Assembly (NCBI RefSeq): GCF_004402045.1
Contig: NZ_SOMG01000016.1
Coordinates: 62,001-126,000, forward strand
DNA length: 64,000 bases
Source of the DNA: Lelliottia nimipressuralis
Lineage (GTDB): Bacteria > Pseudomonadota > Gammaproteobacteria > Enterobacterales > Enterobacteriaceae
Reading direction: 5' to 3'
In this document: one piece after another, positions 46,537-56,694 of the stretch
How the letters are laid out: every line of letters starts with the position of its first letter
Position numbering within the stretch: position 1 is the stretch's first letter
Notes under the pieces: model-generated
Told to the model about the DNA's origin: nothing
The model's database searches: none
Seen by the model: the letters and a program-made list of their open reading frames with translations, nothing else
Position numbers and translations under genes: made by a program

Positions 46537-48399
46537 ATGCGTAAAGGAAAGTTAAGCAGTGATGCGCCATTCGGGACATTGTTAGGCTATGCGCCCGGTG
46601 GCGTGGCGATTTACTCTTCAAATTACGGCAGTCTGGACCCGCGCAACTACCCGGAAGACGCGGATTTCCGCAGCTATATCGGCAACGAATACATGGGCCA
46701 CAAGTGGCAGTGCGTTGAGTTCGCCCGCCGTTTCCTGTTCCTCAACTATGGCGTCGTGTTTACCGACGTCGGCATGGCGTGGGAGATCTTCTCCCTGCGC
46801 TTTTTGCGTCAGGTAGTGAACGATAACATTCTGCCCCTTCAGGCCTTTGCCAACGGTTCGAAGCGCGCGCCGCGCGCCGGGGCGCTGCTGATCTGGCAAA
46901 AGGGCGGCGAGTTTCACGAAACCGGCCACGTGGCGGTGATCACCCAGCTGCTGGACGATAAGGTGCGTATTGCGGAGCAGAACGTCATTCACGCCCCGCT
47001 GCCGCTCGGGCAGCAGTGGACGCGCGAGCTGCGTCTGAGCGTTGAGAACGGCTGTTACACCCTTCATGACACGTTCAGCGACACGGAAATTCTCGGCTGG
47101 ATGATCCAGACCGACGACACAGAGCACAGCATTCCGCAGCCGGAAATCGACGGTGAACTGCTGAAAATCAGCGGCGCACGGCTGAAAAACAAACGTCAGT
47201 TCGACGGGAAATGGCTCAACGAGAATGACGCGCTCCAGCAGGCGTATGTCCGCGCGAACGGTCACTTTATCAATAAAGATCCCTGCCAGTACTTCACCAT
47301 CACCGAAAGCGCCGAGCAGGAGCTGATTAAAGCCACCAACGAACTGCACCTGATGTACCTGCACGCCACGGATAAGGTGCTGAAAGACGACAATCTGCTG
47401 GCGCTTTTCGACATCCCGAAAATTCTCTGGCCGCGTCTGCGCCTCTCCTGGCAATGGCGTCGTCACCATATGATCACCGGTCGTATGGATTTCTGCATGG
47501 ATGAGCGCGGGATTAAGGTCTACGAGTACAATGCCGACTCCGCGTCCTGTCACACAGAAGGCGGGTTGATCCTCGAAGAGTGGGTCAAAAACGGCTATCG
47601 CGGCAACGGGCACAACCCGGCGGAAGGCCTGCTGGAAGAGCTGACCGGGGCGTGGAAACACAGCCACGCGCGTCCGTTTGTGCACATCATGCAGGACAAC
47701 GATGTCGAAGAGGACTATCACGCGCTCTTTATCCAGCGTTCTCTGCTGCAGGCCGGGTTTGAAACCAAAATTCTGCACGGGCTTGGCGCCCTGAGCTGGG
47801 ATGCCGCCGGGCAGCTGATTGACGACGAAGGTCGCCACGTCAACTGCGTGTGGAAAACCTGGGCGTGGGAGACGGCGATTGAGCAGATCCGTGAGGTCAG
47901 CGAAACCGAATACGCCGCGGTACCGATCCGCACCGGACATCCCGAGGGCGAGGTACGCCTGATTGACGTCCTGCTGCGTCCGGAAGTGCTGGTGTTTGAA
48001 CCGCTGTGGACGGTTATTCCCGGCAACAAGGCGATTCTCCCGGTACTGTGGCAGCTGTTCCCGAACCACCGTTACCTGCTCGACACCGATTTCGAGGTTA
48101 ACGATCTGCTGAAACAGACCGGCTATGCCGTTAAGCCCATCGCCGGGCGCTGCGGCAGCAATATCGACCTGATCGGCGCCCAGGACGAACTGCTGGATAA
48201 ATCCAGCGGCAAGTTCGTTGACCGGAAAAACATCTACCAGCAGCTGTGGTGCCTGCCAAAGGTCGACGGCAAGCATATTCAGGTTTGCACCTTTACCGTG
48301 GGCGGGAACTACGGCGGGACCTGCCTGCGCGGAGATGACTCGCTGGTGGTGAAAAAAGAGAGCGATATTGAACCGCTGATTGTGGTGAAGGATAAGTAA
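46537..48399 (+). CDS. gss: Bifunctional glutathionylspermidine synthetase/amidase
   Basis: A 620-residue enzyme, close to the E. coli 619. The N-terminal CHAP amidase has Cys59 (HKWQCVEFARRF) and His131 (HETGHVAVI). The C-terminal ATP-grasp synthetase joins glutathione and spermidine; visible motifs are VYEYNADSASCHTEGG and RCGSNIDLIGAQDELLD. Together they make and break glutathionylspermidine in the cytoplasm. CCTAAAA and TTTTAGG (46498-46504, 46522-46528) upstream can pair and might be regulatory. A strong terminator follows. Confidence 0.96.
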   Translation: MRKGKLSSDAPFGTLLGYAPGGVAIYSSNYGSLDPRNYPEDADFRSYIGNEYMGHKWQCVEFARRFLFLNYGVVFTDVGMAWEIFSLRFLRQVVNDNILPLQAFANGSKRAPRAGALLIWQKGGEFHETGHVAVITQLLDDKVRIAEQNVIHAPLPLGQQWTRELRLSVENGCYTLHDTFSDTEILGWMIQTDDTEHSIPQPEIDGELLKISGARLKNKRQFDGKWLNENDALQQAYVRANGHFINKDPCQYFTITESAEQELIKATNELHLMYLHATDKVLKDDNLLALFDIPKILWPRLRLSWQWRRHHMITGRMDFCMDERGIKVYEYNADSASCHTEGGLILEEWVKNGYRGNGHNPAEGLLEELTGAWKHSHARPFVHIMQDNDVEEDYHALFIQRSLLQAGFETKILHGLGALSWDAAGQLIDDEGRHVNCVWKTWAWETAIEQIREVSETEYAAVPIRTGHPEGEVRLIDVLLRPEVLVFEPLWTVIPGNKAILPVLWQLFPNHRYLLDTDFEVNDLLKQTGYAVKPIAGRCGSNIDLIGAQDELLDKSSGKFVDRKNIYQQLWCLPKVDGKHIQVCTFTVGGNYGGTCLRGDDSLVVKKESDIEPLIVVKDK

Positions 48400-48416
48400 C
48401 GCACACCCGCTCTAGC

Positions 48417-48450
48417 AAAGCCCCCGCAGGGCATCCTGCGGGGGCTTTTT
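48417..48450. terminator. Bidirectional terminator between gss and pgaD
   Basis: GCCCCCGCAGG (48420-48430) pairs perfectly with CCTGCGGGGGC (48435-48445) around a GCAT loop, with AAA before and TTTTT after. It ends gss on the plus strand and can end the pga operon on the minus strand. Confidence 0.93.
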
Positions 48451-48451
48451 G

Positions 48452-48886
48452 TTACGGTTCTTCCTCTTCCTGCTGTTCGCTTACCTTCAGATCGATGATG
48501 CGGCCAATCTGGTCGTGGTACACCGTCAGCAGGTTGTACTGGCTCATCTCGGAGATGATCTGCGGTGAGACATTAAAGCTGCGGGCCAGCTCCTCCTGGT
48601 GAAAATAGCCCGGCTGGCGTCGTCTCACGTGGGCGCGTCGGCGGTTGTACTGGTACCACAAAATCAGCAGCCAGCCGTTGAGCGCGGCGAACAGCAAATA
48701 GATCAGGACCGTATTAAAGGACGCAATAATCGCGCCCCAGCGGTAGTCGCTCTCCTCGGTTAACTGCATCCAGAGCCTGGCATACAGGAAAAACAGAAAT
48801 CCTCCCCACGCTACCAGCGTTAATGCGGCATCGAAAAGACGTGGCAAGAGCCGATGCTCGGTCAAAATTAAGGTATTTTCGTTCAT
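48452..48886 (-). CDS. pgaD: Poly-GlcNAc biosynthesis protein PgaD
   Basis: A 144-residue inner-membrane protein with two transmembrane segments ([19 protein letters not shown] and [20 protein letters not shown]) and an acidic C-terminus ([11 protein letters not shown]). PgaD is the partner of the glycosyltransferase PgaC and, with it, responds to cyclic di-GMP in E. coli. Its start overlaps the pgaC stop by 4 bp. It is the last gene of pgaABCD. Confidence 0.93.
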   Translation of the reverse strand: MNENTLILTEHRLLPRLFDAALTLVAWGGFLFFLYARLWMQLTEESDYRWGAIIASFNTVLIYLLFAALNGWLLILWYQYNRRRAHVRRRQPGYFHQEELARSFNVSPQIISEMSQYNLLTVYHDQIGRIIDLKVSEQQEEEEP

Positions 48887-50214
48887 TGAAGGCTTCCTTT
48901 TCCCCGGTCCGGACTGATCCAGCGCGCGCGGGCACGCTGGCGTTTAAGCATGACTTTTGGAAATGCGACGAGGGTGGTGAACAGGCCAATCATCCAGTAC
49001 ACCATCGGGAACCAGATCACCCAGAAGAGCGAGCTGGCCACGTTCCGCTCATAGCGCCGCTCGATGTACAGGCTGACAAGGAACTGCAGCAGGCACATCA
49101 CGCCCAGCAACAGCCCGGTAAACTCCGGGGGAAAGAGGCTCTCAACGGTCAGGTTCGCGGGAAGGGGCGCGACATAGCTAATGATAAACAGCAGCACCGT
49201 CATCGCGTACGCAAAGGCCCACAGCGTTGACAGCGCGTACTCCATAAACAGGGGCCACATGCGGTGATGCTCCCAGCGCACAATCTTGCGCAGGTTGACC
49301 AGAAACACCTCTGCTCCTCCCTGAGCCCAGCGCAGACGCTGCTTCCACAGGCCCTTCAGCGTCTCCGGCATCAAAATCCAGCACAGCGCCCGCGGCTCGA
49401 AAAAGATATCCCAGTGGCGCAGCTGGAGCTTCCAGCTGATGTCGATGTCTTCGGTGATCATGTCCGGGCTCCAGTAGCCGACGTCCGCCAGCGCCTGTCG
49501 GCGAAAGGCGGCGATGACGCCGGAGACGGTAAAGACCCGGCCATAGATCCGCTGCGTCCGCTTAATGAGCCCAATGATGGATGAGAACTCACCCACCTGA
49601 ATGCGGCCAATCAGCGTGGAGCGCGTGCGAATGCGCGGATTGCCGGTCACCGCCCCGACGTGAGGGTACTGAATCAGCGGGGCCACCAGATAAGCCGCGG
49701 TATCGCGATCGAGCAGCGCGTCGCCGTCAATGCAGACCAGCAGATCGCCCCGGGCCGCCGCTGCCCCGGCTTTGAGCGCCAGCGCTTTTCCCTGGTTTTC
49801 CGCGAGGTTAATCACCCGCAGGCGCGGCTGTTCCAGCGCCAGTGTCTGCAGCACCTGCGCGGTGTTGTCAGAAGAACCGTCGTTGATGGCGATAACCTCT
49901 ATATTTTCATACCGTTGATTCAGCGCGGCGCTGATGGTTTCCCGGGCATTTCGTCCCTCGTTGAAACAGGGGATAAGAATGGAAATGAGCGGCTCACCGG
50001 CGAGCGTCGGGGCGGGCGTGTCTTTATCCCACGACCAGTGCCGTTCAAGCTGAAACCAGAAATAGAGCCCGCCGGTTATCCAGAGTACGGACATAAACAG
50101 CGGCCAGAAGAACACAAAATCCAGAATCAGTTCGCCGGTAAAGAAGGCGGCCACGCCTAACGGCAACCCGAATACCAGACATAAAATAGAGAATGCGATA
50201 ATGCGATCAGTCAT
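48883..50214 (-). CDS. pgaC: Poly-beta-1,6-GlcNAc synthase PgaC
   Basis: A 443-residue family-2 glycosyltransferase in the inner membrane that polymerises UDP-GlcNAc into poly-beta-1,6-N-acetylglucosamine. The catalytic domain shows [35 protein letters not shown] and the QxxRW motif ([10 protein letters not shown]), flanked by N- and C-terminal membrane helices. Its start overlaps pgaB by 8 bp. Confidence 0.96.
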   Translation of the reverse strand: MTDRIIAFSILCLVFGLPLGVAAFFTGELILDFVFFWPLFMSVLWITGGLYFWFQLERHWSWDKDTPAPTLAGEPLISILIPCFNEGRNARETISAALNQRYENIEVIAINDGSSDNTAQVLQTLALEQPRLRVINLAENQGKALALKAGAAAARGDLLVCIDGDALLDRDTAAYLVAPLIQYPHVGAVTGNPRIRTRSTLIGRIQVGEFSSIIGLIKRTQRIYGRVFTVSGVIAAFRRQALADVGYWSPDMITEDIDISWKLQLRHWDIFFEPRALCWILMPETLKGLWKQRLRWAQGGAEVFLVNLRKIVRWEHHRMWPLFMEYALSTLWAFAYAMTVLLFIISYVAPLPANLTVESLFPPEFTGLLLGVMCLLQFLVSLYIERRYERNVASSLFWVIWFPMVYWMIGLFTTLVAFPKVMLKRQRARARWISPDRGKGSLQ

Positions 50215-52150
50215 TGTCAGGGTACCAGTACGAAGAAAATTCAGGCCTGATACGTGAAATATCAGGTTGGTTGTTGAGGAAGTCGTCGGGGTAGTAACCG
50301 TAATTTTTGACGCCGTTCAGCTGGAGCACGCGCATCCACTGCACAAGCTGGCTATCAGAAACGGCGCGCTGTGGTTTCCGATCCCAGTCCCTGGCCTGCA
50401 GCTCGAAGATGGTTTTATCGAGCGCGCCGGGCCGTGCGGCGACGGCGTTAACCAGACGCGTCAGCCAGGCATTGCTCTCGTCGACCGGGACGGACTCCAT
50501 CAGCGGCATGGCCATCGGCACCGTCCAGTCATACTCCGCCAGGAAGTCATCAAGATTCTGCGCAAACCACGCTTCGCTTTCGGGCTGCAGAATGGGTAAG
50601 GCGAACATATTGCGCGCGGTTTTAATCTGCGGGCCGCGGATGTGCTTCACCGCCAGGCTCAGGGCGTGGGTAAACCCGACAAGCATCTGGCTTTTCTGGC
50701 GCGTGGTGTTCTGAGATACATCTTCCACGTCCGTCAGCACCGCGTCGTCATGGAACAAGATCCCATTGAAGCTGGCATAGCGGGCCAGATCTTCATAGAT
50801 GTCGGTCACCTGCTGGCGCACCTGCGGATTCCATGGGGCAAGCCGGATATAGGGCTCGGTGGCGTCGCTCAACCGGCCGGTCTGACGATCCCGACGCTGC
50901 ACGCGCGGCAGGGAGGGATCGAGATCGAACGAGAGCACCGGCATCCACGCGAAGACTTTTACCCCCGCGCGGGTTTGCAGCTGCCAGGAGACAAAATTAA
51001 AGAGATCGGCCCGGACCGGAAGCCGGCGATTGGGGAAATAAAGCGCCTTGATCCTGCCGTCGCCCTGCGGATCGGCAAACGCCTGTAGAAAAACGTGGCT
51101 GATTTTCATGTCGTAGACCCGCTGGATCAGCCTGTTGATGTTTTTGGTCTGCTGAGCCGGGTCGGGATCGTAAACGTAGTCGAGATCGACGTGCATCACG
51201 CGCACCGGCTCAGTCTCCTGAACCTGGCTGACCGTGCTGGCAAAAGTTTTGAGTGAGGGATTACCGGCGATCAGCAGACGGGGAATGCTGCCGAGATTGC
51301 GCACGTCACCCAGCCCGTCCTCAAGGGTAAAGGCCAACTGATAGCCCTGGTTTTTAGCTATCGCGAGCGATGTCCCGTTGGCGGCGCCATACGGCCAGAC
51401 CCAGGCGCGCGGTGCCTTTCCGGTCACCTGCGTGATTTTTTCGGTCACTTTGCGAACGTCATCGCCGATCCGCTGTTTGAACTGCTGGTCGGTTTCATAG
51501 CGTCCCGTTGCTTTATCATAAAAGCGATTGGCGATCGCCGGTTCGCGGCTGCCCTGCGGGTTAGCCGGAATGCCGTAATGCGAGGCCCAGGTATGCGAGC
51601 CGATCTCAATCAGCGGGGACCGGCTGAGCTCGCGCACCATGTCCCACGTCGCGAAGCGATCGCGGGGCGTCATCAGGCCGCCGAAGTTAACCTTTTGATT
51701 TGCCGGCGTATCCACCCAGCTGCCCACCGGCGCCCACAGGGCAGGAACGTTCCATGCCTGAAGCAGCGGCCAGACGCGGGTATAAAAGCTGCTGTAGCCG
51801 TCGTCAAAGCTGAGCAAAACGGCCTTTGGCGGCAGCGTTTTTTTTCCGTCATGGGCATCCAGAATGTCCTGCACGCTGACCGCGTGATAGCCGTTGTGCA
51901 CAAGCCAGCTAATCTGCTCGTTTAACGCGCTGGTGCGAACGGAGAGGTAGCGTTGATCGGCGGCATCATCTTCTACGTCGTGGTAGGCCAGGACCAGAAA
52001 CTGGTTTGTTGGCCAGGGTTTGGTCGCCTCCAGCTGCGGCCGCGCTTTGGGCGCAATGAACGAGATCGCCTGCGCGCAGGCGCTCGCGCTGAGGCAGAGC
52101 CAGCCGATGACGATCAGGCTCACGGAAAGACGTGTATTCAGCATATTCAT
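50207..52150 (-). CDS. pgaB: Poly-GlcNAc N-deacetylase PgaB
   Basis: A 647-residue periplasm-facing protein. After the signal sequence a Cys in SASACAQ suggests lipidation, though the residue at -3 is Ala rather than the usual Leu. The N-terminal polysaccharide deacetylase domain has the metal and catalytic Asp pair ([14 protein letters not shown]) and the His motif ([11 protein letters not shown]). The C-terminal glycoside-hydrolase-like domain (about 310-640) includes [15 protein letters not shown] and [12 protein letters not shown]. It partly deacetylates the polymer so that PgaA can export it. Confidence 0.95.
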   Translation of the reverse strand: MNMLNTRLSVSLIVIGWLCLSASACAQAISFIAPKARPQLEATKPWPTNQFLVLAYHDVEDDAADQRYLSVRTSALNEQISWLVHNGYHAVSVQDILDAHDGKKTLPPKAVLLSFDDGYSSFYTRVWPLLQAWNVPALWAPVGSWVDTPANQKVNFGGLMTPRDRFATWDMVRELSRSPLIEIGSHTWASHYGIPANPQGSREPAIANRFYDKATGRYETDQQFKQRIGDDVRKVTEKITQVTGKAPRAWVWPYGAANGTSLAIAKNQGYQLAFTLEDGLGDVRNLGSIPRLLIAGNPSLKTFASTVSQVQETEPVRVMHVDLDYVYDPDPAQQTKNINRLIQRVYDMKISHVFLQAFADPQGDGRIKALYFPNRRLPVRADLFNFVSWQLQTRAGVKVFAWMPVLSFDLDPSLPRVQRRDRQTGRLSDATEPYIRLAPWNPQVRQQVTDIYEDLARYASFNGILFHDDAVLTDVEDVSQNTTRQKSQMLVGFTHALSLAVKHIRGPQIKTARNMFALPILQPESEAWFAQNLDDFLAEYDWTVPMAMPLMESVPVDESNAWLTRLVNAVAARPGALDKTIFELQARDWDRKPQRAVSDSQLVQWMRVLQLNGVKNYGYYPDDFLNNQPDISRIRPEFSSYWYPDND

Positions 52151-52152
52151 CC

Positions 52153-54591
52153 TTAAAAGCGTAAAGTCGCATCAAACGTGACGGAGAGATTGCTCTCGCG
52201 TTTGCCGTCGTAAGGGCGTTTATCCCAGTTCAGCATCACGCCGGTATCAATGACGTTGTTCCACTGGATGCGCTGCCCGTAACCCAGCAGGGTGATGGCT
52301 CCGGCGGACTGATTTTTCTGCCAGTACCTGCCGCCTCCCGCCACGAACTGCTGGCTCCAGAGGGTGTCGTAATGGCGGTACATCTCATGGTCAACGGACA
52401 GGGCTGCCGTCACCGACAGGTCCCGCGCCGGGTTGTAATAGAGCGTATCCCGCAGGCTGTTTTTACTGGCGGCTATCTCCGGTTCGATATCCAGCGTCAG
52501 GGACGGGGCCTGCCAGAGACGCTCTTTACCCGTGAGGGTGTATTCCTGGCGACGGTTATGATCTGAGAAGCGGCTGACCGCGGCGCTGAACTGGTACTCA
52601 CGCCGTTCGTTTTGATACCAGCGCACGCCGCCTTCACCCCGGTTTGCGCTAATCCCGTTGCGTAACGCCCGCAGAGGCGTGGTGCGGGACAGGCGTTCGA
52701 GGCTACCGCTGACCTGCCAGTTATCCGTGAGGCTGTATGTGGTTGAGAGGCGAGCCCCCGGCTTGTTTTCCCCGTGATAGCGGTTGCTGGAGAGCTCGGC
52801 TTCAAGCTGAAGGTCACGAGGCCGCCATTCAACGCCGCCAAAAAGGTGACGGCTGGAGCCTTTGCCTTCATCAAAATTGCCCTGCCCATAGCGGGTGCCT
52901 GCAAATAGCCGCCAGCTATCCGCCACGGGTGGACCATAGAGCGTGGCGTCCCAGCTCAGGTCGTGTGTACCGCTGACGGGGTTATCGGAGTGCAGCCCTT
53001 TTCCCGCGTTGAGGCGCAGCTCGGACATATGGTGGACCGTTCTGAGCCTGTCCAGACGTTGGGCGCTACGATCGACGGGCGCGCGAGCAAGCACGTCGTC
53101 GGTGAGTAAATCCATCTGCCGCCACTCCTGCAGATCCATAGCGACGTAGGCCTGCTGCTGCTCAAGTTCCAGATTCGATGGCTCCAGCGTTTCTGCCATT
53201 TTCAGCTTTTTCTCGGCCGCGCGCGGCAGGCCCCGCGCCTGCAGCAGGGTGGCATAGTCAATCTGCAATCCCTGGTTGCCCGGCGCCGTTGTCGCCAGAC
53301 TTCGCGCCAGCTTTTCGGCCTCCGGCAGGGCATTCGTCGCCAGCAAATAGTTAAAGCGGAGCGACTGCCCAATCAGCCATTGATCGTTCGGCTGAGGGGT
53401 AGGGGAGCCGAAATCATAGCGGGTCCAGGGGACGCTGCGGGTCTGGCGCTCAACGTACTGGCGGGCGGCCGGGTACTGCCCGGTATCCAGCCAGGCGTAG
53501 AAAAGCGCATGTTCCTCGTCCTGCGGGTTCGAGGCGTATTGCGGATAGCGCTGCACAAGCGAGAAGGCGGCGGCAGCGTTTTTCTCCTGCAGATACGCGG
53601 AGATCGCCCAGCCGATTGCCCAGCCCGGCACCGGATGCTGCGCTGTCGTCAATGCCTGATATTCACGGATGACCAGCGGGTAATCACCATGCGCATACAG
53701 CGCGCCAAGCCTGTCGATACGCGCAAGAACGACGTCTTCCGCCGCCTGCGGATCGTTTTGCCAGCGAGCAAGCAGGGTGTCGTAACGATTCAGTGCACTT
53801 TGCGCAAGCTGCAGGCGCTCTTTTTCTGTCCTCGAGGGCACATCAGCAAGGCGAACCTTTTCGGCAGCGGCATTCAGCTCAAGACGGCGACGCTGCGCGG
53901 GGGACAGCGTCACCCTTTGTGAAAGCTGAAGCGCAGGGGTATTCACCCGGTTATCCGTCAGCGCCTCGATCTTCTCGCTGAGCAGGGCATTATTCTCTGG
54001 CGCGATGTTTAGTGCGCGCGTGTCCGCTAAAAGCCGATCCCAGCTTTTTCCCTGGCGTAACCAGACGTAAGAGAGCGTTTGTAGATGGGCCTGAGACGGA
54101 TTTTCCTTCACCAGCTGCCGGGCTTCCTGCAGCGCGAGGGCATCCATACGGGCATCGGCCAGGGTTTTGATATAGCCGATACGATAATCGTCGTTATCCG
54201 GCGCAAGGCTACGGGCCTCTTTCCAGAGCGCTAAGGCCGGCTGCCACGCTTTTTGGTTTCGCCTGGACTGTGCGACGGCCGCAACGCCGCGGGCGGGCAG
54301 CGGCATATAAATACCGTAACGCTGCCAGACCTGAATCACCTCGTCATCGCGACCTGCCCACGCTGCCACCTGTAGCCAGTCCGCAACTTGTTCCGGCGTC
54401 AGAGCATGCTGTTGCTGATAACGCTGAAGATAATCAAGAAACGACGTGTAATTACCGTTACGCGCCTGTTGAATCTGTTGCTGATAAACGGATTCCGAAG
54501 CCTGAACCAGAACAGGAAAGAGTAATAACAGGAACAATAATGTTGGGGTGCGATAAAAGAATAACGTATTGAAGCGAAGTGAGCTTTCCAT
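52153..54591 (-). CDS. pgaA: Poly-GlcNAc outer-membrane export porin PgaA
   Basis: An 812-residue protein (E. coli 807). It has a signal peptide (hydrophobic TLLFLLLLFPVLVQA before SES), a periplasmic TPR superhelix (about 40-510) and a C-terminal 16-strand beta-barrel ending in Phe (VTFDATLRF), through which the polymer leaves the cell. Start 54591 (MESSLRFNTLFF) is preferred for the signal peptide; an in-frame ATG at 54615 is an alternative and neither has a strong ribosome site, in keeping with the tightly controlled translation known for pgaA. It is the first gene of pgaABCD. Confidence 0.93.
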   Translation of the reverse strand: MESSLRFNTLFFYRTPTLLFLLLLFPVLVQASESVYQQQIQQARNGNYTSFLDYLQRYQQQHALTPEQVADWLQVAAWAGRDDEVIQVWQRYGIYMPLPARGVAAVAQSRRNQKAWQPALALWKEARSLAPDNDDYRIGYIKTLADARMDALALQEARQLVKENPSQAHLQTLSYVWLRQGKSWDRLLADTRALNIAPENNALLSEKIEALTDNRVNTPALQLSQRVTLSPAQRRRLELNAAAEKVRLADVPSRTEKERLQLAQSALNRYDTLLARWQNDPQAAEDVVLARIDRLGALYAHGDYPLVIREYQALTTAQHPVPGWAIGWAISAYLQEKNAAAAFSLVQRYPQYASNPQDEEHALFYAWLDTGQYPAARQYVERQTRSVPWTRYDFGSPTPQPNDQWLIGQSLRFNYLLATNALPEAEKLARSLATTAPGNQGLQIDYATLLQARGLPRAAEKKLKMAETLEPSNLELEQQQAYVAMDLQEWRQMDLLTDDVLARAPVDRSAQRLDRLRTVHHMSELRLNAGKGLHSDNPVSGTHDLSWDATLYGPPVADSWRLFAGTRYGQGNFDEGKGSSRHLFGGVEWRPRDLQLEAELSSNRYHGENKPGARLSTTYSLTDNWQVSGSLERLSRTTPLRALRNGISANRGEGGVRWYQNERREYQFSAAVSRFSDHNRRQEYTLTGKERLWQAPSLTLDIEPEIAASKNSLRDTLYYNPARDLSVTAALSVDHEMYRHYDTLWSQQFVAGGGRYWQKNQSAGAITLLGYGQRIQWNNVIDTGVMLNWDKRPYDGKRESNLSVTFDATLRF

Positions 54592-55211
54592 ATCTATTTG
54601 CCATTTGTTTATCATGAATCCATTGCACAACACGGCCGCCTTTAAACTCGCGTTAAAGGCCATAAAGAAGAACATTAAATCTGAATGCGGTGACGTTATG
54701 GGGTACTTACTTAAAGGTAATTATGGATCCTTATCTCAGTGGACTGGGTAGAAGGTAATGTACACCCGATATCTTGCCGGATAAATATGTTGAAAAGCGG
54801 CTGTGTTGTTTTGAGATAATTCTGGATTGAGCGGTTAATGATGATTATTTTGAATTGGTGGGTTATTTATAACTCATTGAAAATTATCTTTTTTATTTTT
54901 ATTGTGACAGATTTGTTTATATTTTTAATGACGTTTATCTGGGCCAATTAAAGTACTTTCTGGTGCATGTTTGGGAAGTTTCATGACAAAAATTCTTAAT
55001 GTTTAGAGAAGTGACTTTTCTGCGATTGTTTTTTATTTATAATTAATGGCGGCCATTGAATGATAGTCTACAGGAAGTCTTACACATCAATGTCTGTATT
55101 GAGGGATGTCCAAAGCCGGAATACATTTATCGTTAATATAACAGCGCTATAAAACGAAGGCGGCCTTCTTTCCGAAGGATCGTTCTTGCTTTAATCTAAA
55201 AGGGATGGTTA
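54592..55211. promoter_or_regulatory. pgaA leader and divergent promoter region with GGCGGCC sites
   Basis: A 620-bp, very AT-rich gap. On the pga strand the leader has only two GGA motifs (AAGGATC near 54726 and ATGGATT near 54618), far fewer than the six CsrA sites of E. coli. The heptamer GGCGGCC appears three times: in palindromes AATGGC-G-GCCATT (55045-55057) and GAAGGC-G-GCCTTC (55156-55168), and inverted at 54634-54640. The two palindromes are 111 bp apart centre to centre. They are candidate operators for the adjacent LuxR-type regulator. Confidence 0.5.
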
Positions 55212-55790
55212 GTGGCAACTTCAATAGTGTTAGTGACGCAGGATCGCTATCTTGTCAGGGGGATGAGGATATTTTTCCCGGATATTATTCTGCTCGACTC
55301 GATTGACCGAAACATATTTGATAACGGTGCAGATGAATATTCTGTATTGATTGATAGTCGTTCTCCGCTCCGTTTATATGATTACCTGATACGCCATCCG
55401 GCCAGAACGAAAAAAACGATCTGCTGCGTTATGCTTGATATGCGCCATCGCGAGGAGAATCTGCTCAGTATGAAGCTGTTTATGAACACGTCGCTCACCG
55501 TGCCGGATATGGCCTCGCTGTTTAATCTGGTTCTGAATATGAAGGGCAGGCGCCTGACCACGAAGTGGCTGCTTAATTTACGGCTTAGCACGCACGAAGC
55601 GATCATGCTGCGGTTGCTGAGGGCAGGTATGTCGATGGAAGCCATCGCCGATGAGCTGAATACGTCGGTGAAAAGCCTCTATCGCAAACGCACGGCTCTC
55701 TCGGAACGCCTGGGGGCGGAGAACTTCAACGAGGCGTGTTTGTTTATCTTTAAAAACAAACTGCTGGACGCAGGTGGGAACGATCCCTAG
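55212..55790 (+). CDS. Orphan LuxR-type regulator with degenerate receiver domain
   Basis: A 192-residue regulator. The N-terminus looks like a receiver or CsgD/BglJ-type sensor (IVLVTQDRYLVRGMRIFF, then YSVLIDSRSPLRLYDYL), but I cannot place a full acidic pocket. The C-terminal helix-turn-helix (about 125-185) is LuxR-like: LSTHEAIMLRLLRAGMSMEA, IADELNTSVKSLYRKRTALS. The start is GTG at 55212 with GGGATGG as a fair ribosome site. It is divergent from pgaABCD, so control of biofilm polysaccharide is a natural hypothesis; this is inference. Confidence 0.85.
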   Translation: MATSIVLVTQDRYLVRGMRIFFPDIILLDSIDRNIFDNGADEYSVLIDSRSPLRLYDYLIRHPARTKKTICCVMLDMRHREENLLSMKLFMNTSLTVPDMASLFNLVLNMKGRRLTTKWLLNLRLSTHEAIMLRLLRAGMSMEAIADELNTSVKSLYRKRTALSERLGAENFNEACLFIFKNKLLDAGGNDP

Positions 55791-55960
55791 GTTGGGGAGA
55801 GACAAAAAGCATAAAACTGACTTGCGGGCGGTATTCTGAGTTTTAAGAAAACTGGACGGTGACGACATCCTTGTTTTAGCTATGGATTTACTCTGGCTCA
55901 AAACGAGAGAAAGGACGTTGTAATGGACACGGTTGAAGAGACTGGTTGGAAATTTTTCTG

Positions 55961-56152
55961 ATGCTACATGATGAGCAAGAATTGTTAGATTACCTCACTG
56001 AGAATTACAGTGACCGTAAATCTCCGGCAAAGAAAGAATGGACCTTCCAGGAGCATTTCAATCTCATACCTGAAGATCTTGAGGACATGCTGCTTGACCT
56101 TTTCACCCGGTACGGAATTGAGTACAGCAACTTTGTACAGGCATGGGCTTGA
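55961..56152 (+). pseudogene. DUF1493-family gene, 3'-truncated
   Basis: A 63-residue frame from ATG 55961 resembles the first two-thirds of DUF1493 proteins: EWTFQEHFNLIPEDLEDMLL then DLFTRYGIEYSNF. After SNF the family normally continues into the RYFP-type C-terminus, but here it ends in VQAWA and a stop. The break coincides with the truncated end of the oppositely oriented DUF523 remnant, consistent with one deletion joining both. The original function is unknown. Confidence 0.6.
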
Positions 56153-56154
56153 AC

Positions 56155-56438
56155 AATCGAATTCCTTAATGACCAACATAGGCGAGTACAGTCGCGCCCA
56201 TCGCTTTCTACCACCTGCGCGTGCCCGTTCAGCACGTCGATTCCCTGACCGCTAACCCTCTCTGCGGATAAAGGTGGGGTAGATAGCCCTGCCGCCAGTT
56301 CCGGGCAGTGGGTGACCAGACGGCCTTCTTTGCGCCAGTGTTCAGCAGATCTGAGGAACAGGATTTATCGGTACCGTTGTAGCGGATAAGGTGCCCTGAC
56401 AGGCAGGCGCTAAGCAGGATTATTTCTTTCACGGGCAT
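56155..56438 (-). pseudogene. DUF523-family gene, frameshifted and 3'-truncated
   Basis: Reading the minus strand from ATG 56438 gives KEIILLSACLSGHLIRYNGT, the DUF523 N-terminus with its conserved SACL and RYNG. Near 56341-56345 one base is missing (LL then HW). In the next frame the protein continues HWRKEGRLVTHCPELAAGLS, TPPLSAERVSGQGIDVLNGH and AQVVESDGRDCT, with the family's CPE-GLSTP motif. Homology ends near 56170, so the last third is lost. Confidence 0.75.
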
Positions 56439-56694
56439 GGGAGATACCTTTGATAAGGTGCGTGGTAACGCGCTTATCTCGATACCGGCGGATATAAGGT
56501 GGCAGAAAATGAGCGGGTGGCGGTTGGATTTTGGGGGAGAGGAAACGCGTATTATAATGAAAAACGAATAGTATCTTCTGCTCTTTAACCCCGTTTATGA
56601 ACTGCCAGAGGCTAAGCCATGTATTTTATCCTGAGCGGGTGGTACCAGAAGGAGACTCCTGTAAGTGATTGAAAAATTTAAAAGGACGTTAGAA

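Noticed and set aside
46618..48276. 552-codon minus-strand frame opposite gss
   Set aside because: The plus strand encodes full-length gss; the antisense frame arises from codon bias.
54569..54751. Small plus-strand frame over the pgaA start
   Set aside because: It overlaps the pgaA signal peptide antisense, has no ribosome site and no features.
56620..56673. 17-codon frame (from ATG 56620) upstream of the coiled-coil gene
   Set aside because: Too short to support without conservation data, and there is no clear ribosome site.
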